Positions 55,437 through 64,000 of a stretch of DNA of 64,000 nt are shown one piece after another; position 1 is the stretch's first letter; each line of letters begins with the position of its first letter. Position numbers and translations under genes: made by a program. The notes under the pieces were generated by a model. The model had not been told where the DNA came from. It saw only the letters and a list, made by a program, of their open reading frames with translations, and made no database searches. The stretch covers positions 20,726,450-20,790,449 of the forward strand of contig NC_079214.1 in the NCBI RefSeq assembly GCF_029633865.1, read 5' to 3'. The DNA is from Lampris incognitus (Eukaryota; Chordata; Actinopteri; Lampriformes; Lampridae).

Positions 55437-57700
55437 TTTATCGTGTTTTGAGTATTGTCTTATTATTGAAACATTATTTTGAAAAGTGCTAAACAAATAA
55501 AATGTATAATTATATAAAAATTAATAATGAATCAATAATAAGAGTAATAATAATAAGTATATCATTATTGTTATTGTCTTATTTATTGTTATTATCCCTC
55601 TCTTCTCTCCCTTGTGTGTGCTCTTTCCTTTAAATGTGTGTAAGAAAAAGAGAGAATGACTGGCAGGCAGAGGGGCTACTTCCAATCACACATCGACAAA
55701 AACTACAAGAGAACGTCACGGCTTCATCTTCGATATGCTTCGTTGTCTTTCTGTGGCCTGATACCAGCAAACCGACTGCTGCCTGTAGCAGGTGTAAAGG
55801 GTGAGAGCCCCTACCGGTGAATAGTCTTGTGTGGGCAAAGCCACCTCCACAATGGCACAAAATATTTAATTTTAGATTTAAAGGTGCGTTGTAGTATCTG
55901 TCTACCTGTCAGAAAGAGACATGTCTGGAAGTTATTACATCGAATAGTTTTGAATAAATTTCAGGCATAGACAAGCTCTGGCTGTGACAAAAGACTCGCA
56001 GCTAACTTGCCCCCTTTACAGGGCCTGTCCTGTATAGGGCTGTCAGTGTATTGACTGCAAGGTTAGTAATCAACAGAGCACGTTTGAAGGGAACGTTGTA
56101 ATTTGATCACAAAGATGGCAACTATTTTGTTACTGTAACTGGAAAAATCCAATAATCTGCTTTTAAATACTCTGAAATAAGAGGATTCCTCATTGCATTA
56201 CGTACAAGAACTGCTAAAATACAAAATAGGTTCAAAATATGTGCTGGAGTTGACACTCTGACTACCAGCATTAGTTTAGTATGTGCCGAAAGCCATTCAG
56301 TGCAGAAGAGGACCGTAGAAGCACACACCCAGGGGGAGCTGGGTTCGATCTAAATGCAGAATGTCTTAATTGTGATTTCAAATTATAAGTGGCTGCTGTT
56401 GGATGAAAGGCTTTTCTTAGTATGGACGCCCATGCCTTTTTGAAACTGCGTCTTTTATTCCCCGCCCCAAAAAAGAACAAGAAGAAGAAGAAAAAAAAAA
56501 CTGAAAGTTCCTTAGAACAAAAAGGAATTTAAAAAAAAAATCCGATTTAGTCACCATTTGTAACTTATGCAGACTGTGGGGTCGAGTACTTCCTCATTTC
56601 GGGAGGCTCATCATGTGTCACAGCCAGCCATCATTTTCGTGTGGCTGCCCCTCAGTTTACGTCATAGCTTTACTATCTGTAATTTTCCGCTATCCCAGCC
56701 ACACTAATCCTGACTCATCACTTCTCAGGGTTTTCACACCATGATCATGTCCGTACTGGTTCATGCAGTCTCAAGTGTAGAACGATCCCACAATATCTGG
56801 TAACATGTCATGTGTTACTATTAAGGTACCTATAATTAATATAATACATACATAGTGAATGCATAACAATTACAGTAATTATAACGCCATATGACATGTT
56901 TAGGTACACAGTAAAACTTAATGGGGTAACTGCACAGATGCAGGTGACTCCTGATAACAAAGTGTTTGTGTAAACTGGCTCAGCGGGGCCAGGTTCAGCA
57001 AACTGCTCGCACCATAGATACGGTTTGGTGGAGGAATTAGCCAGGGGTGTCGCTCCTTCTCCATGCAGCTGATCCTCCATCCTGCTGTGAGTAAGAATGT
57101 GCTCCTTCTCGACGCGCCAGTTTAAAACCAAACACCATCAACACACACTTGCTGACCTCTACAGCGTGTTTGACATAGTTTTACACGTGGCTGCTGTGGC
57201 AGACAGGGAATGACTTGCAAATTGACTCCAGTAATAAAAGAACACTGATAGAAGACACTGATTAAATCTCATAAGGTTGTCGCAATACACCAATAAATGG
57301 CTATCAAAATACGCCCACTTGCAATCTCAAATCCAGATGGAGAGTAAGGTGAGCAATACTTTAGAAAACTGCCAGTGCTCATTTAGTCAGGCATACAATT
57401 CATGTGACTATGACTGTTAATTTGCATGTTAGCACATATGCGGAAACGCATGAGTGCAGCACTCGTGTGTTTCCTTATAGTAAATGTCGACAGTGCGAAC
57501 GTTCATTTGAGGGCATGCAAATGTATTTTGATGAGGATTACTTTGAGCAAAGGGCAATGGAGAGACATGTTGGGCAGCGTAGTGACAGTGAAAAGGCCAA
57601 CGCTGAGTATCAGAGACCAGTTAAAAACCACATATGGATTTTCTTTCTGGATTTCTACTACTCTTTGCAGGAACCCCTTGAAAGAGTAGGGTAGAAGCCA
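55437..57700. other. gene-free stretch
   Basis: AT-rich with short (ATA)n runs near 55.53 kb and A-runs near 56.49 kb. The 96-codon plus ORF at 57404 has no recognisable domain. No exon supported. Confidence 0.5.
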
Positions 57701-58168
57701 TATATGTCCTATTACAGTAATGAGCACCCCCCTCCCGCCCCCTTCATCTTTTCTTCCTTTTGTTTGAATAATTGATAGTTATTTGATTATCTTATACTTT
57801 CCCTTCTTTACCTAAATGTGTTCTGTAACCTGGGACCCTATGAGTGGGTGGGTTGGTAGTGATGGGAATGTGGTTTTCAATTTGTTAATATATGTGATGA
57901 TTAATACTGTAGCGAATTCGGGGGGGCAACCACAGGAACTGCCACGGCCGGGACGCAAACCCATATCGCCTGCACCGCAGGAGACATCGCTGACGGCTTG
58001 ACTAAAGGGTCAGACCCGTCAGCCAGCGGCCAACGTGTCTACTTATCCATGCACGTTACAATACTTTGTACCTGGGGCTGAGTAACTGATTTGACGTCAT
58101 ACATGTTTTGTAATTCTTGAGGGATAAAAAAATTTGAAAATCAATAAAATATATTTACAAATGGAAAA
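57701..58168 (+). mobile_element. LINE (L1-like) 3' UTR fragment with nested mini-element
   Basis: AT-rich 3' UTR-like sequence ending 'gggataaaaaaatttgaaaa' + 'tcaataaaatatatttacaa', similar in style to L1-like LINE ends such as that at 44.7 kb. A 161-bp element (57909-58069) is inserted in it. Confidence 0.5.
57909..58069 (-). mobile_element. 161-bp tRNA-like mini-element with target duplication
   Basis: Flanked by AATACT on both sides (57903-57908, 58070-58075); ends are GTAGCG and CGTTAC, near-inverse. The minus strand has a tRNA-like core: 'tagtcaagccgtcagcgatg' resembles a D arm/A box, and 'gggtttgcgtcccgg' a T arm/B box. Too short for coding. Could be a very short SINE or a TRIM-like element. 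Confidence 0.55.
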
Positions 58169-58174
58169 AAAAAA

Positions 58175-58325
58175 CCTGGCGAAACTCCTCACTGTCAGGT
58201 GAAAAGATGCGGCTGGTGACTCCACATGTATCGGAGGAGGCATGTGGTAGTCTGCAGCCCTCCCCGGATCGGCAGAGGGGGTGGAGCAGCGACCGGGATG
58301 GCTCGGAAGAGTGGGGTAATTGGGT
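58175..58325 (+). mobile_element. tRNA-derived SINE, copy 8 (5'-truncated)
   Basis: Only the 3' third of the family: 'gcgaaactcctcactgtcag' through 'cggctcggaagagtggggta' + 'attggg'. The tRNA head is absent, as expected of incomplete reverse transcription. Confidence 0.85.
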
Positions 58326-60481
58326 AAAAAAAACCAAACTTGGATGTACTCAACTCTGCCATAGTTGGATTCCCCTACTTTCCACTAGATGTTAAAGATG
58401 AGCCATGCCCGATAGCCTATAACACGTTAGCTTCCAGTGATAAGTTAAAGCAGTCAACAGGGCAAATGATTGTTCTTCTCAAAATCCCACCATTTCTGAT
58501 AGATACAGTTAAGGGTAGTGATTACTACACAGTCATCCTTGAACTCATCGAAATTGTTCAAATTTTGTCTCACTGAACAACATTTAAAGCATAAAAAGAA
58601 CCTATTCCCAGAAAACATTATAACCCCCAAACAGCATTACTTGATTCACGCTCCATCCCAGATTAAACTCCTGGGGCCAATGGTCCGTCACATGTGCATG
58701 AGATTTGTGCATTGTTTTTTCAAATAAAATGGGCCTCAAAAATCAATTTCAAAAATGTCTGTAAGTCCTTGGTTAAACATAATCAGATGTTTGAATGTTG
58801 TCAGAATGCAAGTAGCTTTGAACACCCCATTTTTTTCCCTAATGGGTGTACTTTGGGACCAGTGTCTGAAGTAAAAAAAATTAAAATACTTAAAAGAAAA
58901 AATGAAGACCTTCCTTGGAAGAGATAATAATAATAATAATAATAATAATAAACTTTATTTGTATAGCACCTTTCATACATAAAATTCAGCTCAAAGTGTT
59001 TTACATTAAAAACGGGATACAATAAAACTCAACAACAATACAGATAAAATAAGTTAAAAATAATAAAACATAGACCTAGGCAAAAAAACATAAAACAAGG
59101 CAAGTATCTTTTGGCAGCAAATATATTTCTGACAAGTCATTACTTGTGAGTAGTGTAAATTCTAACGATTTACCTGAATTTGGGCTTGAGAGAAAAATAT
59201 ATGCAATAGATTAGTCGTCATAACTCACAATACTGTGAGTTATGACAGGGATTACATGGCATATAAAATTGAGGTCCCAAATTTGGCACAATCAACTGAA
59301 CTTGTACTTGCAGACAACCTCAACCTGGTAGATTTCACACCTATTTTTATGCACAAGGATATTACAGATGTCCCTCTGAAATATTACCTCATGTGATTTA
59401 TTGTAAAAGATGTACTCTTCTTTTCATGTACAATGACAATGAATAAAAATATCAATAGGTTTTGGCGTTATTTCACTAGGTTCTTGAATTAAGAATGCAC
59501 AGATGGCTCAATTCTTAAAATAAGGAGAGGAACTCTGGGTTCCTCTGATGTAGTGCATTGTTAGAGATTGTTTCTGGATAAATCCAGCTCAAAATCAGCT
59601 GCAATATCTTAGTAAGAAAGAAAGTTGAAATATCTAAAAACCAGATTGCTTGTTTTTAGATGTTTTAACTTTTTTGGTCTATGTCACAGATGCTTGACAA
59701 GATTAATGCTTGAGAATAATCTTGTCAAGCATTTTTTGCACAAAAAGAAAATGCTTTACAAGATTATTTTTCTTTTTGGAACAAAAAATTAGATTAAGTT
59801 CCTAGAAAAAAGGCTTTTATTTACTTTCTTGAAATTCATTTTTTTCAGTGTGAGAATCAGGAATCAGGAACACTTTAGTTGTCATGTGTATGCCGGAGGG
59901 AGGTGTGGCACTCTGAACCATGAAGTTACAGGGAAAGGTTGAGGCAGAAGCACCGGGGCTAAGTCAGCTGATGATTGAGTTGTTTTGTATCAGTCAGCAA
60001 GATGTCCATTGGTTGTTTGATCCTCTAGGCTTGTCAATCCGTCACGTATTCTATCACATCTTTTATGTGAGCAAAAGTTTTAAAAAATGTGGAGACAGCC
60101 GAACAAAGTGAAAATCACCCTGAGGATGAATTGATATGTTATTCCTATGCTTAGTCAATAATTAGGTAAATTTCCTGAGGCCATATGAGAGATGAGAGTT
60201 TCTACATCTTGTCTTCAAGGGAAGTGAAAAGTCTACATTAAAATGAAAATAATGATGATGATAGTAGTGTAATGCTACGACTACTAATACCCCTAATAAT
60301 AATAATTCCATTCCATTATCCAAGCCGCTTATCCCAATTGGGGTCATGGGATGCTGGCTATGCTGGCTATGCTGGCTAAGCCTATCTCAGCAGTCATTGG
60401 GCAGCATAATAATAATAATAATAATAATGGTAATCATATAATAGCACCTTATTTAGTTCTACTCCTTGTGCACTGCGCACG

Positions 60482-60518
<37 letters not shown>

Positions 60519-61446
60519 ACACACACACTGTTCCCTCCTTGCGCTAACCATGCTTAACTACTTTGCTTCTCAGGGGTAACTCCACTTTGACATGGTGACT
60601 AACTTGTGATGGTTGACTGTGCATGAACTTTGCATCCTCTAATGAACTTTATTTCTCAAGTATGACTAATAGTGCTTTTCTGATGAATAAGGAATATGGA
60701 AGAGTGGTTAATCTCCCATTCCTCAAGGCAGTAAACCTCTGATTTCTCTGGTGGACTTGTTCAGTGGCAGATAGACTGTCATTTACAGAACAACTCTATG
60801 AACTTGTGTGAGCTAGATGCAGCAGGGCAGTGTGCAAAAACCAAGATTGTGCTGAAACAGAGAAACCGCACTGAGTGAAAGCCTTCCCTTTATAAATATG
60901 AATAAAAATGAAAGTACAATGTAAAAAAAAAAGCAATGCACATATTATTATGATATTGCATTCAGTGAATACAAAAACCCCCAAAAAAACATGATCGCCA
61001 AATACAGAGCTGATAATGCGTCAGACTTTTGACTGCAGTCTTTTGTATGATCATGGCAACACCCACCCCCCCAAAAAAAACAATACTTATTATGAGCAAA
61101 ATGTTATGATACAGATGAGTACATTATAAATATAAAGATACAATTTTTCAGAACTTGGGCCCTTTTATAAACATTGCATGCTTTGATTTCTGTATGACTG
61201 TAAGATAAAGCTCAAGACACTTCCGCTTTTTTAAGCTTACCAAAGGGAACGCAACTAGATATTCATTTTGCAATTTTGTGAGGGAGGAAGTTGATAATGT
61301 GAGATACAGTCATAGATTTTTTTCCCCCCGTTTTCAAGTGAAAACGTTATCTCCAAACAAATGGCTCTTTTGGTTGACTGCACAAAATATTTGTTACACA
61401 AGTTTATCATCTTACAAACAACGTCGAAACCATTTCAGAAAGTGTC
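58326..61446. other. gene-free stretch with scattered repeat tails
   Basis: (ATA)n followed by 'aactttatttgtatagcacc' + 'tttcatacat' at 58927-59000, a common fish retroposon tail; a minus-strand tail of the second SINE family at 60307-60405 with a triplicated 'gctggctat' motif; (ATA)n at 60406-60428; (CA)n at 60486-60529. No gene recognised. Confidence 0.55.
60486..60529. repeat. (CA)n microsatellite
   Basis: About 20 CA units with one GA interruption. Confidence 0.9.
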
Positions 61447-61575
61447 TTTATACGTACATTCTCAACAATCCAGGTAAGCAAAATCAAAGAAGGTTGAATC
61501 AGTTCGTCTGGATACAATGTTTATTGACAGATATGTTTCATCACTCAACTAAGTGACCTCTTCAGTCTGACTGAA
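61447..61575 (-). mobile_element. Penelope-like element 3' end fragment
   Basis: 'ttctcaacaatccaggtaag', 'gaatcagttcgtctggatac' and 'catcactcaactaagtgacc' match the end sequence at 8394-8515 in the same order. A 3'-only fragment, downstream of the LTB4 receptor gene. Confidence 0.75.
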
Positions 61576-62141
61576 GATTTTTCTTGTCATGTCTTGATGG
61601 TCAAAAATAAATAGAGGGAGACACAGCCTCAAGATAGGAAGTTAAAAACATAAAATTTCCTCACAAATGTATCAATATAGAGCTCAAGTACTCTAATACA
61701 AAACTCCTTTATGCAAAATTAATCAAAAAAGAAAACCATATTGCATCTGTAAATCATACTATATATTTACAAAAGGTGTTAATGCATTATTTTGCAAATG
61801 GGATCATTTGTTGTGCTACTGATGCATAACTTAAGAAATAAAGGTAAGTTGCTACCACATTTCGATCAACATTGTTATCTCATATATATTTGCAAGAAAT
61901 GCCCTTAAAAGTAAAGTTAATTTATCAAGGCCATTCAAAGTGATGCACATTCCATTAACGCAAACCCTTCTATCTCACTTTGCTGTTTACATTCCAATCA
62001 CAAAATTAGCTTGAAAATGAGGTTCATTTACAGTAATTAGCTTGAAATTGGGGTTCATTTACAGTAAAAGGTATTAAAAAAACATATATATGAGTAAGGA
62101 GACAGACATACAGAAAGACACCAAACCATGCATTTCCGACC

Positions 62142-63227
62142 TCAGGAAGGGCTCTTGTCGCACATGTTTACCAGCACATCTATTTGATTTCTGGTCTCAG
62201 TTACACATTGAGAGCTGTTGGTTTGATTGCTCTGCCTTCTGGACACAAAGGACACCTCCCTACTGCCTTCACCTGGGGAGGTGCTGGAGATGTGGCGGAA
62301 GAGCTTCTGAATCCCTGTGTCACGAAAAGATCTCCGAAATGATCGCGCTGCAAACATGTACAGAATGGGGTTAACTGTGCTGCTGATGAAGACCAAGGCA
62401 CCAGCAACGAAGGTCATGGTGTCACTGGCGTCTTCTAAACTGTTTGCTGCTTCAGGATGGGAGTCCTTTAATGAAAGGTGGGTGAGTGAGAGGACATTGC
62501 CAATGTGATGTGGTGTCCAACACACAGCAAACACAACCACCACACTGGCAATGAGGATTGTGGATTTACGTTTGGACTTAAGTGTCATCTGGGCAATACG
62601 GCTAAAGAGACATCCATAGCAGACCACTAAGATGGTGAAAGGTAAAACATAACCCACCAGTGTTTCCAACAGAACACAAACAATTTCCTGGCCATCCGAG
62701 GTGTACTGCCGGTACAGGCATTGCTTCTCATCAATGTTTTCATCCATAACCTGGGTTAGGATGACAGGTACACTGAACAAAAATGACACAACCCACAGGA
62801 CTAGGAGAACTTTATTCAAGGCTTGTTTCCTTCTCCATTCAGCTGAGACGAAGGGGTGGCGTACAGCCACAAAACGCTCCACACTCATAAGGGTGATGAG
62901 GAAGACACTGCTGTACATGCAGGCATTAATAACGAACGTGATCGCCTTGCAGGAGGTCTCACCAAAGACCCAGGATTGGGCCAAAGAGTAGATCCACAGA
63001 GGAAGAGTAATGAGCACCAACAGGTCAGCAGCAGCCAGGTGCAGGATGATGACCACGGTGTGGGAGCGCTTCTTGACATGCTTCAGGATAGTCCAAATCA
63101 CCAGCAGGTTCCCAGGAGCCCCCACCAAAAACGATAGACCCAGTATTACACAAGCCACCACGGTCCCACCAGCAAACCCCTCAGGAGCCATGGCCTCCGA
63201 GGACAGCGGAGAGACCAAGTTGTTCAT
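62142..63227 (-). CDS. ltb4r: leukotriene B4 receptor-like class A GPCR
   Basis: A 361-residue rhodopsin-type receptor in one coding exon. BLT receptors bind leukotriene B4 and drive leukocyte chemotaxis through Gi. Membrane segments lie near 22-46, 57-80, 93-115, 138-160, 183-210, 222-246 and 270-293. Hallmarks: GN at 39-40, AAAD68 in TM2, Cys93-Cys170 for the extracellular disulfide, ERF at 117-119 instead of DRY, CWTPHH in TM6 and NPILY at 286-290. MSVERFVAVRHPFVS, ETLVGYVLPF and WVVSFLFSVPV parallel BLT1/BLT2 (MSLDR-LAV-RPF, ET/AxTxFxLPF). The Ser-rich C-tail suits receptor phosphorylation. A strong acceptor (TTTTTTTTCTGTATAG) ends at 63259, so a 31-nt 5' UTR piece precedes the ATG and a non-coding exon lies upstream. 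BLT1 versus BLT2 is not settled; another chemoattractant receptor is less likely. Confidence 0.75.
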   Translation of the reverse strand: MNNLVSPLSSEAMAPEGFAGGTVVACVILGLSFLVGAPGNLLVIWTILKHVKKRSHTVVIILHLAAADLLVLITLPLWIYSLAQSWVFGETSCKAITFVINACMYSSVFLITLMSVERFVAVRHPFVSAEWRRKQALNKVLLVLWVVSFLFSVPVILTQVMDENIDEKQCLYRQYTSDGQEIVCVLLETLVGYVLPFTILVVCYGCLFSRIAQMTLKSKRKSTILIASVVVVFAVCWTPHHIGNVLSLTHLSLKDSHPEAANSLEDASDTMTFVAGALVFISSTVNPILYMFAARSFRRSFRDTGIQKLFRHISSTSPGEGSREVSFVSRRQSNQTNSSQCVTETRNQIDVLVNMCDKSPS

Positions 63228-63258
63228 TCTGCATGCGTATGTGCAAATGATGATGTAC
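63228..63258 (-). other. ltb4r: 5' UTR part of the LTB4-receptor exon
   Basis: Lies between the acceptor AG (63260-63259) and the ATG at 63227. The intron upstream begins with a polypyrimidine run of at least eight T on the minus strand. The non-coding first exon was not located. Confidence 0.6.
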
Positions 63259-63654
63259 CTATACAGAAAAAAAACAGTGCTGAATAAGCGAACCTCAACT
63301 TCCCTTTAGCAAAGAGGAAAGATGTCTTTCTGATGGCCATCTGAGAGGCAGAAGGCTGAGTCAGCCATCTTGTCACTTGTGTCACAATAGGTGGTGAGCA
63401 TCTATATCAGATTCTCAAGCACAGGTCTCGCTTTAGCTGTTATCTGGATTTCCATTTGCTCTGGTCAAAGAAACTGAAATAACCAAGGAAACGAAATTAA
63501 AAAAAATCCTCCTTTGTACAAAATGTAACACAAAAGTGTCCAATGAAAATGTATGACTTCTTTAGTTGCTAAATTAGCCGCTCTGACATGTTAAGTGCAC
63601 AAGAAGTATGCAATTAACATCTTTGCTCAGCATTTTGCCTAATCAGTTTGTGTT

Positions 63655-64000
63655 TACATCAGCTGGTAGTGAGGGAGACAGCTAGGAAGGTACTTGGTGT
63701 GTCATCAGGACAGAGGAAGGAAGACAAGGCGACTTGGTGGTGGAATGAGGAAGTACAGCAAAGTATACAGAGGAAGAGGTTGGCAAAGAAGAAGTGGGAT
63801 AGTCAGAGAGATGGAGAAAGTAGACAGGGGTACAAGGAGATGCAGCGTAAAGCAAAGAGAGAGGTGGCAAAGGAGTATGGTGAGTTGTATTAGAGGTTAG
63901 ACACTAAGGAAGGAGAAAAGGACTTGTACTGATTGGCTAGACAGAGAGACCGAGCTGGGAAGGATGTGCAGCAGGTTAGGGCGATCAAGGATAGAGATGG
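63655..64000 (+). pseudogene. RTE-type LINE ORF fragment (endonuclease-RT linker), runs off the window
   Basis: Reads VRETARKVLGVSSGQRKEDK, TWWWNEEVQQSIQRKRLAKK, KWDSQRDGESRQGYKEMQRK, then after a stop/shift RLDTKEGEKDLYWLARQRDR and VRAIKDRDG. These are the linker blocks between the endonuclease and reverse transcriptase of RTE/BovB-like LINEs common in fish. A TAG follows ELY in the first frame. The RT domain should lie beyond 64000. Confidence 0.82.

Noticed and set aside
57404-57694. 96-codon plus ORF with a CxxC (CRQCERSF) motif
   Set aside because: A single CxxC without a matching His/Cys pair, no neighbouring exon signals and no family resemblance.

Overview
This window is nuclear DNA from a ray-finned (teleost) fish, probably a percomorph. 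The evidence is split vertebrate genes with GT-AG introns, many long (CA)n/(TG)n microsatellites, and a dense mix of repeats: tRNA-derived SINEs, Tc1/mariner, Ty3/gypsy, BEL/Pao, Penelope-like and LINE elements. There are no bacterial operons, CRISPR arrays or stand-alone tRNA/rRNA genes.

Three host genes are supported. (1) Positions 852-934 (+) are the last coding exon of nfatc3, followed by a long 3' UTR with a poly(A) signal at 4549. (2) esrp2, an epithelial splicing regulator with RRM domains, lies on the minus strand from 31749 to 7016. I resolved 15 coding exons; every junction is GT-AG, the phases agree, and the sum is 2223 nt (740 codons plus stop). The two genes converge, which is also the human arrangement (NFATC3-ESRP2, 16q22.1). 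(3) An intronless-coding leukotriene B4 receptor-like GPCR lies at 62142-63227 (-).

Layout. 1-4575: nfatc3 end. 4576-5470: convergent spacer with a SINE. 5473-31749: esrp2, with introns holding SINEs, a Penelope-like remnant and CA repeats. 31600-36550: upstream region of esrp2, where the first-exon/5' flanking block is partly repeated twice more (a 5'-flank-only copy near 32.7 kb and a broken exon-1 copy near 36.2 kb), with Tc1 elements inserted around it. 37.8-39.8 kb: microsatellites, SINE pieces, a Penelope-like inverted pair and a LINE relic. 40.04-41.28 kb: a unit with terminal inverted repeats carrying a RecQ-like helicase exon. 42.2-54.6 kb: a transposon graveyard with a Ty3/gypsy relic interrupted by a LINE that is itself interrupted by another LINE, a BEL/Pao relic whose putative LTR holds an intact Tc1-type transposon, a THAP/YqaJ-type transposon relic, and a second decayed Ty3/gypsy on the plus strand. 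55-62 kb: repeats and gene-free DNA. 63.66-64 kb: start of a LINE fragment that runs off the window.

The most noteworthy items are the structurally intact Tc1/mariner element at 47472-49089, whose catalytic spacing reads DD38E rather than DD34E; the TIR-bounded helicase unit; the THAP/YqaJ relic; the repeated esrp2 first-exon block; and the complete-looking fourth RRM at the ESRP2 C-terminus. Family names for repeats are from memory of typical motifs; no database search was possible.
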